DNA from: an uncultured Flavobacteriales bacterium
GTDB taxonomy: Bacteria > Bacteroidota > Bacteroidia > Flavobacteriales_D > Crocinitomicaceae
Direction of reading: 5' to 3'
NCBI GenBank assembly: GCA_913046365.1
Contig: CAJWRM010000007.1
Location: forward strand, 18,456-82,455
Length of the DNA: 64,000 nt
Below, one piece after another: positions 7,977 through 17,304 of the stretch. Position numbers and translations under genes: made by a program. A model generated the notes under the pieces. It ran no database searches and was not told where the DNA came from. It saw only the letters and a program-made list of their open reading frames with translations. The first letter of the stretch is position 1; each line of letters opens with the position of its first letter.

Positions 7977-10400
7977 TCATGGTTTATAGAGTTTTTTTCG
8001 ATGAACAATGCCCTGCATATCAGTAATCATTGCGATATATATACCTGATGGCTTAGCACAATTGAATTTTTTACAATCTATTAAATTTTCATTTTGTAAT
8101 TCTAGATATAGAACTTTTTGACCCCTTAAGTCATATAAATTCAGCTCATTGACATTATCCTCTGATGCACAGATTTCAATATGATTAGCTGTAAGTTTTA
8201 CATCAATCTCACTGTTATGTTCAGCTTCACCTGTAGAGGCCATATATTGAATAGATATACTTACTTGTTGAGAGCATCCATAGGCATCTGTCACTATAAG
8301 CTCATAAGCGCCTGCGCTGAGGTTATCGATGTATGATTCAACAGTATCTCCCTCTAGAATATATGTAAATGGAGGTGTTCCGCCAAAAACAAAAATAGAG
8401 AGACTTCCTTGTTCATTCTCTGATTGTCCTGAAGTAATAAATTGAACAGTCATAAGTTCTGGGTTCGTTATAGAAAACTCAGAAGTATAGGAACATGAAT
8501 TATTTGTAACAAACGTATACCAATGATTTGAAGCTTCAAAGAGACTGTCTGCATTCATTCCGGTATCTCCATTTGACCAATAAACGGAATCAATAGATGC
8601 AGTATCAGCAAATAAAAGAGTAGCTGTTCCTGAAGATTGGTTGTTACAATTTACTTCCTCTGTGATCAACTGAAACAATGGTGCTGACTCCAATTCAATA
8701 ACAAGATCATTAGATCTGTAGACAGTGTCTCCTGCTGTATTAAACGCTTCAAAATAGTATGTACCTGCGCTTGTAATTAGAAGACTAGAATCTTGCGATC
8801 CGTCACTCCATTGGTAATTTTCATAATTACTAAGCTCTATAAGCAAGCTATCACCACTGCATAATAAGATAGAATCAACTTCCTCTATCAGCTCGAAATG
8901 TATGGTTGTGAAAATCTCTTCATAAATATTTATAGATTGATTCACTGGGACTTGGTATCTTTTGGCAATTAGACCGCTTGGGAAATAAACATAAATTGAA
9001 TCTATAATTTCGTTGTTTCCAACACCAAATATTTTATGTTGTGAATTTTGTGCAAAAAGCTGCTCACCACAAAAAACAGTTTGTAATTGTTGGGTACCAT
9101 TTGTATAAACTCTTATTTCAGAGCCTATGGCCATGCGGTTAGATTCTATACCGAAAGGAGTGATTTTGATGTAATTATTTTCGTTTCCTTGGTTCAATAA
9201 AATATCGGGAGGTGTATTCAAATTTAAGACAGCTATATCATAGAATCCATCATTGTTGATATCTCCCTTAACAGGACAAAATGATACTGCTGGTATATTT
9301 CCATTAATCGAATCATTTATTTTTGTAAAACTTGAACCTCCGTTGTTTCTATATAGAATTGAGCTTGACAGTGCTCCTTGATTGTTAACTGAATTACCAG
9401 TGGCTATGTATAAGTCCTCATACATATCATTGTTGTAATCCACCCATAATGCTCCCCATCCAAAGTCATTTACCGCCATATTGTATTCTGGTGCTTTGTC
9501 CGAAAAAGAGGTGCCCTCTTGATTTTTAAACAACTTATAGTGATAGGGCCCGGCACCAGTAATGATTGAATCTACCCCAAAGTCACTTAGAAAAATATCC
9601 TGAAAACCATCATTATTATAATCTGAAATAGATGAGGTCATTGGGTTTTGTCCTTGATTTGAAATTCCTATAGAAACGGCCACATCGTTAAAAATACCGT
9701 TCCCTGAATTTTCGTAGAGGGCGTCAGTTCCTATATCTCGGTCATTGATAACATGAAGGTCAATTAAATGGTCATTGTTATAATCAAACCAAACACCCAT
9801 AAAGCTTGGCTGGGTTCCATTGTCGATACCTAGCTCAATCGATTTTTCAACAAAGGTTCCATTTCCTTGGTTCTCGAAAAACATGTTTCTGCCTTCACCA
9901 CTTGGATCCGAATAATCGGCAAGGTAGATATCTAAATCATTGTCTAGGTCATAGTCGATAAAGCTGAAACCATAGGGGTTACTTACTGATGGATAAACAC
10001 CGGAAGAGATACTCACATCTATAAAGCTGAAATCTCCTTGATTATTGTAGATTCTCAATCCGTCGTTGTCATAGGAGATACATAGATCTAAGTCTCCATC
10101 ATTATCATAGTCAACCCACATGAGCTGTCTAATATCACCATCACTGAGTAAAAAAGAACCTATTTTATGAAATTGACCATTGAAATTCTTGTAGAATATG
10201 ATTGAATCGTTGTGCATTGGATAGGTAAGGTCATCCCAGCCATCCTCGTCAAAGTCATAAAATGTCATTCCATTGGCATTGGACATCGCAAAGTCTTGAA
10301 ATTCAGTAATATTTTGTTCCATTGAAACGTTAATGAGCTGCTGTCCGAAGCAAATATTGCTCAGAAATAAACCAACGAGTAAAATCACTTTATTGATCAT
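7977..10400 (-). CDS. FG-GAP/VCBS repeat protein with ASPIC/UnbV domain and T9SS tail (CRTAC1-like)
   Basis: 807 residues. Signal peptide MINKVILLVGLFLSNICFGQ. Residues about 45-400 hold at least seven FG-GAP/VCBS-type calcium-loop repeats (DFDEDGWDD, DYDNDGDLD, DYDLDNDLD, DYNNDHLID, DYNNDGFQD, DYNNDMYED, DINNDGFYD), which should form a beta propeller. An ASPIC/UnbV domain follows (about 405-492, with YIKITPFG and GSEIRVY), then Ig/SprB-like modules (about 505-720) and a type A T9SS sorting domain. The start overlaps the stop of the upstream haloperoxidase gene by 4 bases, so the two are translationally coupled. The family is surface-exposed with no settled function; a partner role for the enzyme is inferred from context. 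Confidence 0.85.
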   Translation of the reverse strand: MINKVILLVGLFLSNICFGQQLINVSMEQNITEFQDFAMSNANGMTFYDFDEDGWDDLTYPMHNDSIIFYKNFNGQFHKIGSFLLSDGDIRQLMWVDYDNDGDLDLCISYDNDGLRIYNNQGDFSFIDVSISSGVYPSVSNPYGFSFIDYDLDNDLDIYLADYSDPSGEGRNMFFENQGNGTFVEKSIELGIDNGTQPSFMGVWFDYNNDHLIDLHVINDRDIGTDALYENSGNGIFNDVAVSIGISNQGQNPMTSSISDYNNDGFQDIFLSDFGVDSIITGAGPYHYKLFKNQEGTSFSDKAPEYNMAVNDFGWGALWVDYNNDMYEDLYIATGNSVNNQGALSSSILYRNNGGSSFTKINDSINGNIPAVSFCPVKGDINNDGFYDIAVLNLNTPPDILLNQGNENNYIKITPFGIESNRMAIGSEIRVYTNGTQQLQTVFCGEQLFAQNSQHKIFGVGNNEIIDSIYVYFPSGLIAKRYQVPVNQSINIYEEIFTTIHFELIEEVDSILLCSGDSLLIELSNYENYQWSDGSQDSSLLITSAGTYYFEAFNTAGDTVYRSNDLVIELESAPLFQLITEEVNCNNQSSGTATLLFADTASIDSVYWSNGDTGMNADSLFEASNHWYTFVTNNSCSYTSEFSITNPELMTVQFITSGQSENEQGSLSIFVFGGTPPFTYILEGDTVESYIDNLSAGAYELIVTDAYGCSQQVSISIQYMASTGEAEHNSEIDVKLTANHIEICASEDNVNELNLYDLRGQKVLYLELQNENLIDCKKFNCAKPSGIYIAMITDMQGIVHRKKLYKP

Positions 10401-13400
10401 AATACGACGAGCCTAAAAGATTGTTGATTTATATGGATAAAGTAAATTCCAGACGGAATATTTATAGGTTCTGATGTCCAAATTGGACCCAGCTTTTCCA
10501 TGTTCAGCGTTTTGATGAATTTCCCGTCAGATGCAAGCAAGTTACAATCCTTCATGAACGCATTATCCAAAACATTTTTAAAATGGATTCTTGCTCCTTG
10601 TGCAATTAGATTTGGATATAATTGAATTCTTTTAGTATCCATCTCGTCTGCATTCAGGTCCCCATGTATTGTAAGCAGTTCATTTAATGTAAGTGGTGTC
10701 AGAAGATTTCCGGCGAGGTCAGTTGCCTCTGAGACGTTTACATCGCAAATAATAGGTTCAGAACCTGCTGATATGAGTTCGTAAGATACATGTAAAGAAT
10801 CATGATCAAGCCAACTAAGATCGGTCTGCTGCAACACAACTGGCGGTGTTGGTATTGGGTAGAAATTAAATTGAGCCGACTGGTTTTGGTTCATTTCTTC
10901 ATCGAAAAGAACTTGAAAAACTAGGAGGTTCTCATCCAAGTTCAATAGATCTGTATTACTTACAAAATCAATGATAGATGGGTTTTTGGTGTCTAGGGAT
11001 ATAAATGATGTTTCGTCATATGGATCCTGTGTGTTGTGTGCAAAATCCTCTCCGTATGAAATTGATATATTTATATCATCAACTTCTAAATTTTCATCAT
11101 TTATTTGAAAAATAGCCCGATAATTATACGGGTCTAGAAAAAAGCTTTGGTTGATGTTGTATTGAATTGAATTGTTGATGTCTATTTCATTTTCATGTAA
11201 AACAAGTGGCTTCATTTCTATATTCATGGGTTCGTTAAAAGTAACATCAATGAAATAATTTGCATTTCCAACCAAGCTGTCGGATATAATAGTAGATAAT
11301 GTGCCAGTTGATAGGACCTCTGGACCTTTCATGTCAGAACTAAGAATTGAAAGGTAGATGCTATCTGTAACGAGGTTTCCATTGTGGTCTTTTGCATTGT
11401 GGCAAATCAAATCTAAATCAAGCATGTTGTTATTGTTCGGAAGTACCCATATCTCTGCGGCTAATGAATTTGAATCAACCCAAAAGGTTTCAAATGGGTT
11501 CATAGCAAGACTTGTGTAAATATTGTTTTCATTGAGAAAAGATATCTCAGGAATAACTGAAATATCCATCGATTCATTAAAATCAAGTGTTGTGGTGAAT
11601 TGTGGTGCTTCATTTTGACTTTCAAGATTAATCAATGTATCTGTGGTAAGCCAATCCTCAATGAAAGGGTTTTTCGTGTCTATACTCAGCTTGTCGGGAT
11701 GAAATGGATTGGTGAGCGGATTCCCATGTATGTCTTTAATTGCATCAATATTTAAATCAACTGATGCGACTTCTTCATTAAAGTCGCTAGCACTCAGAAT
11801 TGCATTGAAAGAAAATGGGTTGAACCAGCTTGAGCTGCTATTATTCATTGTTATACTTTCATTATTGTATCCTGTTCCCGAAAAAGAAATTGATGGCTGA
11901 TTACCCATATCACAATCCTCGGTGAAAACAAATGTAGCGGAAAGGCTAGAGCTCGTGATTTCATCATTAACGAGCGCATGATCAATTTCAATCGTAAGTA
12001 CTTTTGGTAGCTTAGTGTCTACGATTATGAAATCCTCCAAAATAATATCGTCAAGTACTGTGCCATTTGAGGAAGAAGCGCCATATATTCTAATGAATGA
12101 AGTAAGTTGCTCTAATACTATTTGCTGGGCTGTAAATTTGATTTTAAGCTGCAAAGGATTCTCCCAAGAGATACTCTCTACACTAAAGAATTGATTTAAA
12201 TTGTTTGGACTCAAATTCATCGATGGAATTACTGAAGTGTCCATTTCAAGGCTAAAATTGCATTCTAGTTCTACAGTGTCTCCAATTTCAAATGAATTGA
12301 TTACCGTATCGCTTATAAATGCTGAGATTAAGGCAGGTCTATCAATAGTAAAAATAGAGTCGGCTTTTTCGAAGCAGGTTTCACCAATCGTTGATCCAAT
12401 ATAGCGTCCGGGAATATCATCTATTGGAGGGTGTATACCTCCCCAAATTCTACTGAGGCTGCATTGGTCAGCAGCATCTTGATATGTAGCCCATTGTAAT
12501 TTAATTGTTGTACTTGGACCATTTTCAAATTGTAAGAACTCATTCTGTTCGGCCACAAACTCGCCAAGGCCTCCCGGGAAATAGGGAGAACCTGTTATAT
12601 ATTCCAAAATACCTGCTGCCGCTCTTGAAAATGTGGAATGACCAGATACAAAACCAGCGAAGGGAGGCGTAACAAAAGTGGGACGCTGATAGGGCCACCA
12701 ATTTTCACCTAATATCCAACCTGCACCAGCAACATCAACCTCTATATCGTCTATATAGTCGTGCCCTTTCCAGGTATAAAGCTTTATTTTCCCCACATGT
12801 TCATAATTTGCACCTGCTAAAAAATCTGAAGAGTCTACCAATTCAATGAAGTTCTCCAGTAATGGAATGCCATTGGGATGGTAGCTAGGCAAAAGAATAT
12901 CTGAGCTTTGCCCATTTCCTGCCATATATCTAATTGAAGATACTGGCCTTATATAATCATAGAAACCTTTTAAGCTCCATGCGGCAATAGCAGCATCATG
13001 CATTGTTCCTCCGAGTGTAAGATGAGCTTTTAAATCGTACTCTAATACACTAAGCTCAGGCCCTTCGCCTTGCCATTTTCTTTCAAACATTGGTTGGTCA
13101 GTTACATAATGATAGATTTCAAACCAATGTCCTGGAGGTGTTTCTGAATCAATACCATCCGCCCAAAATTCAGCTAGTACTCGTGTATAGTCTCCACGAG
13201 CTACCATTTGAGTTTCATATGGTAAACCGGTAATGGGATTTGTGCTATATCCTGTAGATGGGTCCCCACCTTGCTCTAGATTATAAAAGGCGCTATACTC
13301 AGATAGTGTGCTGTTTGATGGATACCAAAGGTTATTGCCCATTGATGCCGGGGAGATATCCCAAAGTACTCCATCGGCGGTATCTAGGTGCGACTGCCAT

Positions 13401-14275
13401 ACACTTACCAAGGAATGGTTCCACTTGTAGAACGAGTCCCAATCTGATGCACTATTTGTATCTAAATAGGCAGGTTGAACAGTATCAAAATAAACTTTGT
13501 ATACATCACCATCTCTAACATGCTGTGTTGCCATATTAGACGATAAAGCAAAGGGCTTTACATTTCCCCATTCAGGAGAAAGAAATGGTAAGGTGTTGTC
13601 TACAAGGTTGCCAGATTGATCTATGGTAGAATCAAGTGTAAGTGTCTGCCATCTATTTGGGTCAAGAATATCTGGGTTTCCTTCCTCACTCATGATCAAT
13701 GGGGGATTAATAGACGAGTAAAAGGTATTCTCAAAGTCAAGAAATTCATTTGAACCATCGCTATTTCCAAAGTTAAGCATCTGTTGAGCTATGTAGTTGC
13801 CTAACTCTGCTGCTCCTCCATTTACATAATCAATATTTGAATTATTGACACTATATCCGTGGTCGGTCATGTAATTATACATTAATAGATAAGTTGTATT
13901 GAAGTCTGGAGAATCCCCGTATCGTTGATTTATAAAATAAAACGATGCATAAGAGATCGTTTCGTCAATGGCTTCATTTAACTCTAAAGGAATATTTATT
14001 CCATTAAAGTCACTAATGTATCCATTTAATGTATCGCCGATAAGATAGGTATCCTTCGATGGCGAATAGACAGCCCATGAATCATACGCAATAATGGAAT
14101 GGTGGTATAGATTTCTTGCATGAACGGTTGGTCGCGCGTAATCATTTCTTATGGCCTCAAGTAAAATCTCATTCCATTCTCGTGCAACCGATGCTTGAGA
14201 GTACGCGTTACTTACAGCAAATGAAGTGAATATACATATTGCTGCTAATTTTATACTTGAGAAAGTGAGTTTCAT
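10397..14275 (-). CDS. Exported vanadium-dependent haloperoxidase-like PAP2-family protein with T9SS tail
   Basis: 1292 residues. Signal peptide ends near residue 26 (NAYSQ). Residues about 30-640 form a vanadium haloperoxidase/PAP2-type domain. The vanadate pocket is complete and spaced as in fungal vanadium chloroperoxidase: Lys436 and Arg443 (K-x6-R in LKGFYDYIRP), Ser544-Gly545-His546 (VSGHST), Arg609 and His615 (SRIWGGIH). Phe539 occupies the position of Phe397 of the chloroperoxidase. Residues about 650-1210 are repeated Ig-like modules of a metazoan-cadherin/bacterial-Ig kind, and the end (FIHINQQSFRLVVL) resembles a type A T9SS tail although the usual YPNP motif reads LYPNL. An acid phosphatase activity cannot be excluded, since PAP2 enzymes share the pocket. 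It heads a two-gene operon with the UnbV-domain protein. Confidence 0.85.
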   Translation of the reverse strand: MKLTFSSIKLAAICIFTSFAVSNAYSQASVAREWNEILLEAIRNDYARPTVHARNLYHHSIIAYDSWAVYSPSKDTYLIGDTLNGYISDFNGINIPLELNEAIDETISYASFYFINQRYGDSPDFNTTYLLMYNYMTDHGYSVNNSNIDYVNGGAAELGNYIAQQMLNFGNSDGSNEFLDFENTFYSSINPPLIMSEEGNPDILDPNRWQTLTLDSTIDQSGNLVDNTLPFLSPEWGNVKPFALSSNMATQHVRDGDVYKVYFDTVQPAYLDTNSASDWDSFYKWNHSLVSVWQSHLDTADGVLWDISPASMGNNLWYPSNSTLSEYSAFYNLEQGGDPSTGYSTNPITGLPYETQMVARGDYTRVLAEFWADGIDSETPPGHWFEIYHYVTDQPMFERKWQGEGPELSVLEYDLKAHLTLGGTMHDAAIAAWSLKGFYDYIRPVSSIRYMAGNGQSSDILLPSYHPNGIPLLENFIELVDSSDFLAGANYEHVGKIKLYTWKGHDYIDDIEVDVAGAGWILGENWWPYQRPTFVTPPFAGFVSGHSTFSRAAAGILEYITGSPYFPGGLGEFVAEQNEFLQFENGPSTTIKLQWATYQDAADQCSLSRIWGGIHPPIDDIPGRYIGSTIGETCFEKADSIFTIDRPALISAFISDTVINSFEIGDTVELECNFSLEMDTSVIPSMNLSPNNLNQFFSVESISWENPLQLKIKFTAQQIVLEQLTSFIRIYGASSSNGTVLDDIILEDFIIVDTKLPKVLTIEIDHALVNDEITSSSLSATFVFTEDCDMGNQPSISFSGTGYNNESITMNNSSSSWFNPFSFNAILSASDFNEEVASVDLNIDAIKDIHGNPLTNPFHPDKLSIDTKNPFIEDWLTTDTLINLESQNEAPQFTTTLDFNESMDISVIPEISFLNENNIYTSLAMNPFETFWVDSNSLAAEIWVLPNNNNMLDLDLICHNAKDHNGNLVTDSIYLSILSSDMKGPEVLSTGTLSTIISDSLVGNANYFIDVTFNEPMNIEMKPLVLHENEIDINNSIQYNINQSFFLDPYNYRAIFQINDENLEVDDINISISYGEDFAHNTQDPYDETSFISLDTKNPSIIDFVSNTDLLNLDENLLVFQVLFDEEMNQNQSAQFNFYPIPTPPVVLQQTDLSWLDHDSLHVSYELISAGSEPIICDVNVSEATDLAGNLLTPLTLNELLTIHGDLNADEMDTKRIQLYPNLIAQGARIHFKNVLDNAFMKDCNLLASDGKFIKTLNMEKLGPIWTSEPINIPSGIYFIHINQQSFRLVVL

Positions 14276-14346
14276 AGTTTAGCGTGATGAATATAGTATT
14301 TTTTTTTTCGCCGACACAATTATTCTTTTTTTTTCAATCTTAATAA

Positions 14347-14373
14347 GTATTAAAATACGGTATTGTAAAATAC
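14347..14373. repeat. Tandem short inverted repeats in a divergent intergenic region
   Basis: GTATT-AA-AATAC at 14347-14358 is followed one base later by GTATT-GTAAA-ATAC at 14360-14373, giving two near-identical dyads in tandem. The site lies between the divergently transcribed haloperoxidase gene and marC and could be an operator. Function is inferred only from position and symmetry. Confidence 0.4.
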
Positions 14374-14422
14374 AAAATGGTTTCAAATGAATGGGGATAT
14401 AATTTCACTTAACATGTAATTA

Positions 14423-14443
14423 CTTGCAATTATTAATTGCGAG
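14423..14443. promoter_or_regulatory. Imperfect palindrome, possible operator
   Basis: CTTGCAATTA-T-TAATTGCGAG has ten-base arms with one G-T mismatch around a single central T. It lies about 70 bases before marC and 148 bases before the haloperoxidase operon. No T tract follows, so it is not a terminator. Confidence 0.4.
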
Positions 14444-14514
14444 GTTTAGTTTTCTAAAATCAAGAATGTAAAAGCAAATTCTATTCTATTGCTTACATTT
14501 ATAAAAAAATAAAA

Positions 14515-15126
14515 ATGCAACATTTTTTGGCCATTTTATGGAATTATGGTCTGAGCTTTAAGGAAATCGGAGTAGCATCTATGGTGCTTTTTGCTGTTAT
14601 TGATATCGTAGGAAATATACCTTTAATTATTGCTTTAAAAGAGAAGACAGGTCAGATCTATCCGTTTCGAACAGCATCAGCATCCTTACTTATTTTAGTC
14701 GGGTTTTTATTTGTAGGAGAGAGCATATTAGGTTTGATTGGAGTAGGGATTAATGAATTTGCTGTCGCGGGATCGTTTGTTTTGTTTTTTATGGCGCTTG
14801 AAATGATTTTAGGGATAGAAATTTTTAGGGATAATGGAGAGGGAACAACCAAGGTTGCTTCTGTCGTTCCATTGGCATTCCCAATGATTGCTGGGGCAGG
14901 AACAATGACATCTTTAATCTCCTTACGTGCTGAATTTGAATTGGTGAATATTTTAATAGCAATTTTACTTAATATTCTTGTGGTTTGGATTGTGTTGAGG
15001 CTTACTTCTACTTTTGAAAGAATTATTGGAGCAACGGGCATTGCAATTCTTAAAAAAGTATTTGGCATAATTTTATTGGCAATTGCCATTAAATTATTTA
15101 GCAGCAATATCCGTGAATTGTTTTAA
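14515..15126 (+). CDS. marC: MarC family integral membrane protein
   Basis: 203 residues with about six membrane segments, matching the size and topology of MarC proteins. Typical stretches are the first helix VLFAVIDIVGNIPLII, the loop LKEKTG, and PLAFPMIAGAGTM in the centre, which is the best-conserved MarC block. The function of the family is not established; the early link to multiple antibiotic resistance was not upheld. It is followed 14 bases later by the class V aminotransferase gene, so both are likely on one transcript. Confidence 0.88.
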   Translation: MQHFLAILWNYGLSFKEIGVASMVLFAVIDIVGNIPLIIALKEKTGQIYPFRTASASLLILVGFLFVGESILGLIGVGINEFAVAGSFVLFFMALEMILGIEIFRDNGEGTTKVASVVPLAFPMIAGAGTMTSLISLRAEFELVNILIAILLNILVVWIVLRLTSTFERIIGATGIAILKKVFGIILLAIAIKLFSSNIRELF

Positions 15127-15140
15127 TAATTAGCTGATCA

Positions 15141-16307
15141 ATGAAAGAATTCTTTCTGTTAGACCCTAAAATAACCTATCTTAATTTCGGGTCTTTTGGT
15201 GCGTGTCCACAACCTGTTTTTGAGGCTTATCAGAAATTACAGCTTCAGCTTGAGCAAAGTCCTGTTCAATTCATAGTTCATTCAGGCATGGAACTCTTAA
15301 AGTCATCTAGACTTCGTTTGGCCTCTTATCTGGTTTGTGACCCCGATAGTTTGGTGCTCATGACAAACCCTTCTTATGCCATTAATACTATTGCGAAATC
15401 CATTCCTTTAGCGAAAGGGGATGAGGTGCTTACCACAAATTTAGAATATGGAGCAATGGATCGAACGTGGAATTACTATTGTGAAAAATCAGGGGCGAAG
15501 TACAAGAAATCGAACATCAATTTCCCCATAGAATCAGTGAACTCTTTTTTAGAGGATTTTTGGGCTGGTTATAATGAAAAGACCAAGGTTGTTTTTATCA
15601 GTCATATTACAAGTTCTACAGGCCTTATTCTTCCGGTAAAGGAGATTTGCGAGGAAGCTAAAAGACGTGGTCTATGTACCGTTATTGATGGGGCACATGC
15701 ACCGGGTCAGCTTACATTGAATATTCGTGAGTTGGATGCTGACATATATGTTGGTGCTTGCCACAAATGGATGATGGCTCCGAAGGGAGCATCTTTTCTC
15801 TATGTGAAAAAAAAACAGCAGCATTGGGTTGACCCTTTGCTCATTAGTTGGGGTTTCAAAAGTGATACTCCTTCACATTCTACTTTTTTAGATTACCACG
15901 AAACAGCCGGTACAAGAGATTTTTCTGCTTTTCTCGCTGTACCTTACAGCATAGACTTTATGTCCAAGCACGATTGGGTTAAAAAGCGTTTGCTTTGCCA
16001 GGAAAAGACTTTATTATGGGCGAATAAATTTCAGGAATTTTGGAATTTTCAATCAATTGCACCAATAAGCAAGGTATTCATTGGACAGATGTATAGTATT
16101 CCAATAGAAACGCAGGACATAGGTGCCCTTAAGTCAGCCCTGTATGATAGATTTAATATCGAAGTTCCTGTTTTTATGAATGAAGATCAGGTTTTTATCA
16201 GATTTTCTTTTCAGGTTTTTAACTCTGATGAAGATATGCAAAGACTTTTTGATGCAATGAAGACCTTAAACGAAGAAGGATACTTCAGGATTAAAACATT
16301 TGTTTAA
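15141..16307 (+). CDS. Class V aminotransferase, isopenicillin-N-epimerase-like
   Basis: 388 residues of a fold-type I PLP enzyme. The start region TYLNFGSFGACPQPV is typical of the isopenicillin N epimerase/cysteine desulfurase-like class V group; Asp183 (VIDGAHAPGQ) contacts the pyridine nitrogen and Lys209 (GACHKWMMAPKG) forms the Schiff base. The exact substrate cannot be read from the sequence; epimerase, desulfurase-like or amino-acid lyase functions are possible. Its last 17 bases overlap the 3' end of the convergent PPK2 gene. Confidence 0.85.
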   Translation: MKEFFLLDPKITYLNFGSFGACPQPVFEAYQKLQLQLEQSPVQFIVHSGMELLKSSRLRLASYLVCDPDSLVLMTNPSYAINTIAKSIPLAKGDEVLTTNLEYGAMDRTWNYYCEKSGAKYKKSNINFPIESVNSFLEDFWAGYNEKTKVVFISHITSSTGLILPVKEICEEAKRRGLCTVIDGAHAPGQLTLNIRELDADIYVGACHKWMMAPKGASFLYVKKKQQHWVDPLLISWGFKSDTPSHSTFLDYHETAGTRDFSAFLAVPYSIDFMSKHDWVKKRLLCQEKTLLWANKFQEFWNFQSIAPISKVFIGQMYSIPIETQDIGALKSALYDRFNIEVPVFMNEDQVFIRFSFQVFNSDEDMQRLFDAMKTLNEEGYFRIKTFV

Positions 16308-17127
16308 TGTGATTTAGTAAATCATACTGCTCTTTGGAAAGGTTGTCAAATGATACCTCAAAAAGTTTGATTCTATTTTCGTTCATATCAATATTCCACG
16401 GTTTTGTCTTTATGTTTGACTTTCCATCATAATCAATCGCATCAATTACATACCTAAAAGCATTTAGCCTTGCCGTCATTTTATTTTTCGCATTAATAAT
16501 GATCCATGGTGCTTTTTTTGTAGATGTTTTTCTAAACATCTCATTTTTATAATACGTGTATTGGTCCCACATTTTCAAAGACTCAATATCGTTTTTACTT
16601 AGCTTCCAATATTTAAGGGAGTGATTTTTTCTTATTTCAAAGCGTTTTTTCTGTGTGTTTTTATCAATTGACAGGTAAAGTTTGACCAAGGTAATACCGT
16701 TTTTGATCATATTTGCCTCCCATTTATTGACGTTCTTCATGAAATATTTATACTGAGCGTCGCTACAGTATTTCATTGTTGGCTGAATCATTGCTCTCGA
16801 ATACCATGAACGATCGTAAAAAACGATTTCTCCTTTTTTAGGGAATGTTTTCTCAAAAGTATGAAACCACGATTTGTTTTGCTTGGGTGTTGGAGATCCA
16901 ACTTCAATTACGCGGTGGTGTTTTGTCATGAGGTTCTCTGCCATACGTTTTATTGCTGATCCTTTACCAGCAGCATCTCTGCCTTCAAATACAATTGCAA
17001 TTCGTTTATCGTTGGCCAATGCCCATTCTTGCATTTTAAGTAGCTCAATTTGGTACCTGAATTTTTCTTTTCGGTACTTTTTGTCACTAACATTTTCAAA
17101 AGCGCTATAGAATTTTGGTTCCACCAT
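16291..17127 (-). CDS. ppk2: Polyphosphate kinase 2 family protein
   Basis: 278 residues, a single PPK2 domain. Walker A is EGRDAAGKG (residues 48-56, with Lys55), Walker B/YDRSWYSRA at 104-112 supplies Asp105 and Arg106, and the lid region with KKRFEIRKNH follows. PPK2 enzymes use polyphosphate to phosphorylate nucleoside mono- or diphosphates. The length fits class I-like single-domain enzymes; the class cannot be fixed by eye. Usual start MVEPKFYSAF is well placed. It is convergent with, and overlaps by 17 bases, the aminotransferase gene. Confidence 0.9.
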   Translation of the reverse strand: MVEPKFYSAFENVSDKKYRKEKFRYQIELLKMQEWALANDKRIAIVFEGRDAAGKGSAIKRMAENLMTKHHRVIEVGSPTPKQNKSWFHTFEKTFPKKGEIVFYDRSWYSRAMIQPTMKYCSDAQYKYFMKNVNKWEANMIKNGITLVKLYLSIDKNTQKKRFEIRKNHSLKYWKLSKNDIESLKMWDQYTYYKNEMFRKTSTKKAPWIIINAKNKMTARLNAFRYVIDAIDYDGKSNIKTKPWNIDMNENRIKLFEVSFDNLSKEQYDLLNHIKQMF

Positions 17128-17304
17128 ATAAATGAAAGTTAATAAGTTAAATTAAATATTAACGAAAAGTGAAACATATGTTAATGATTTTCTTTTAAAT
17201 GCTTTACAGTCCTTCACTTTATGATTCAATATATAGCCATTGGTACTTGTTTTGTCTTAATTTTTTTTTGGCGTGATACTTGATACTTACTGTTAAACCA
17301 CATT

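Noticed and set aside
14658..15107. 149-codon minus-strand frame inside marC
   Set aside because: Antisense shadow of a membrane protein gene; no recognisable motif and full overlap with a confident gene.
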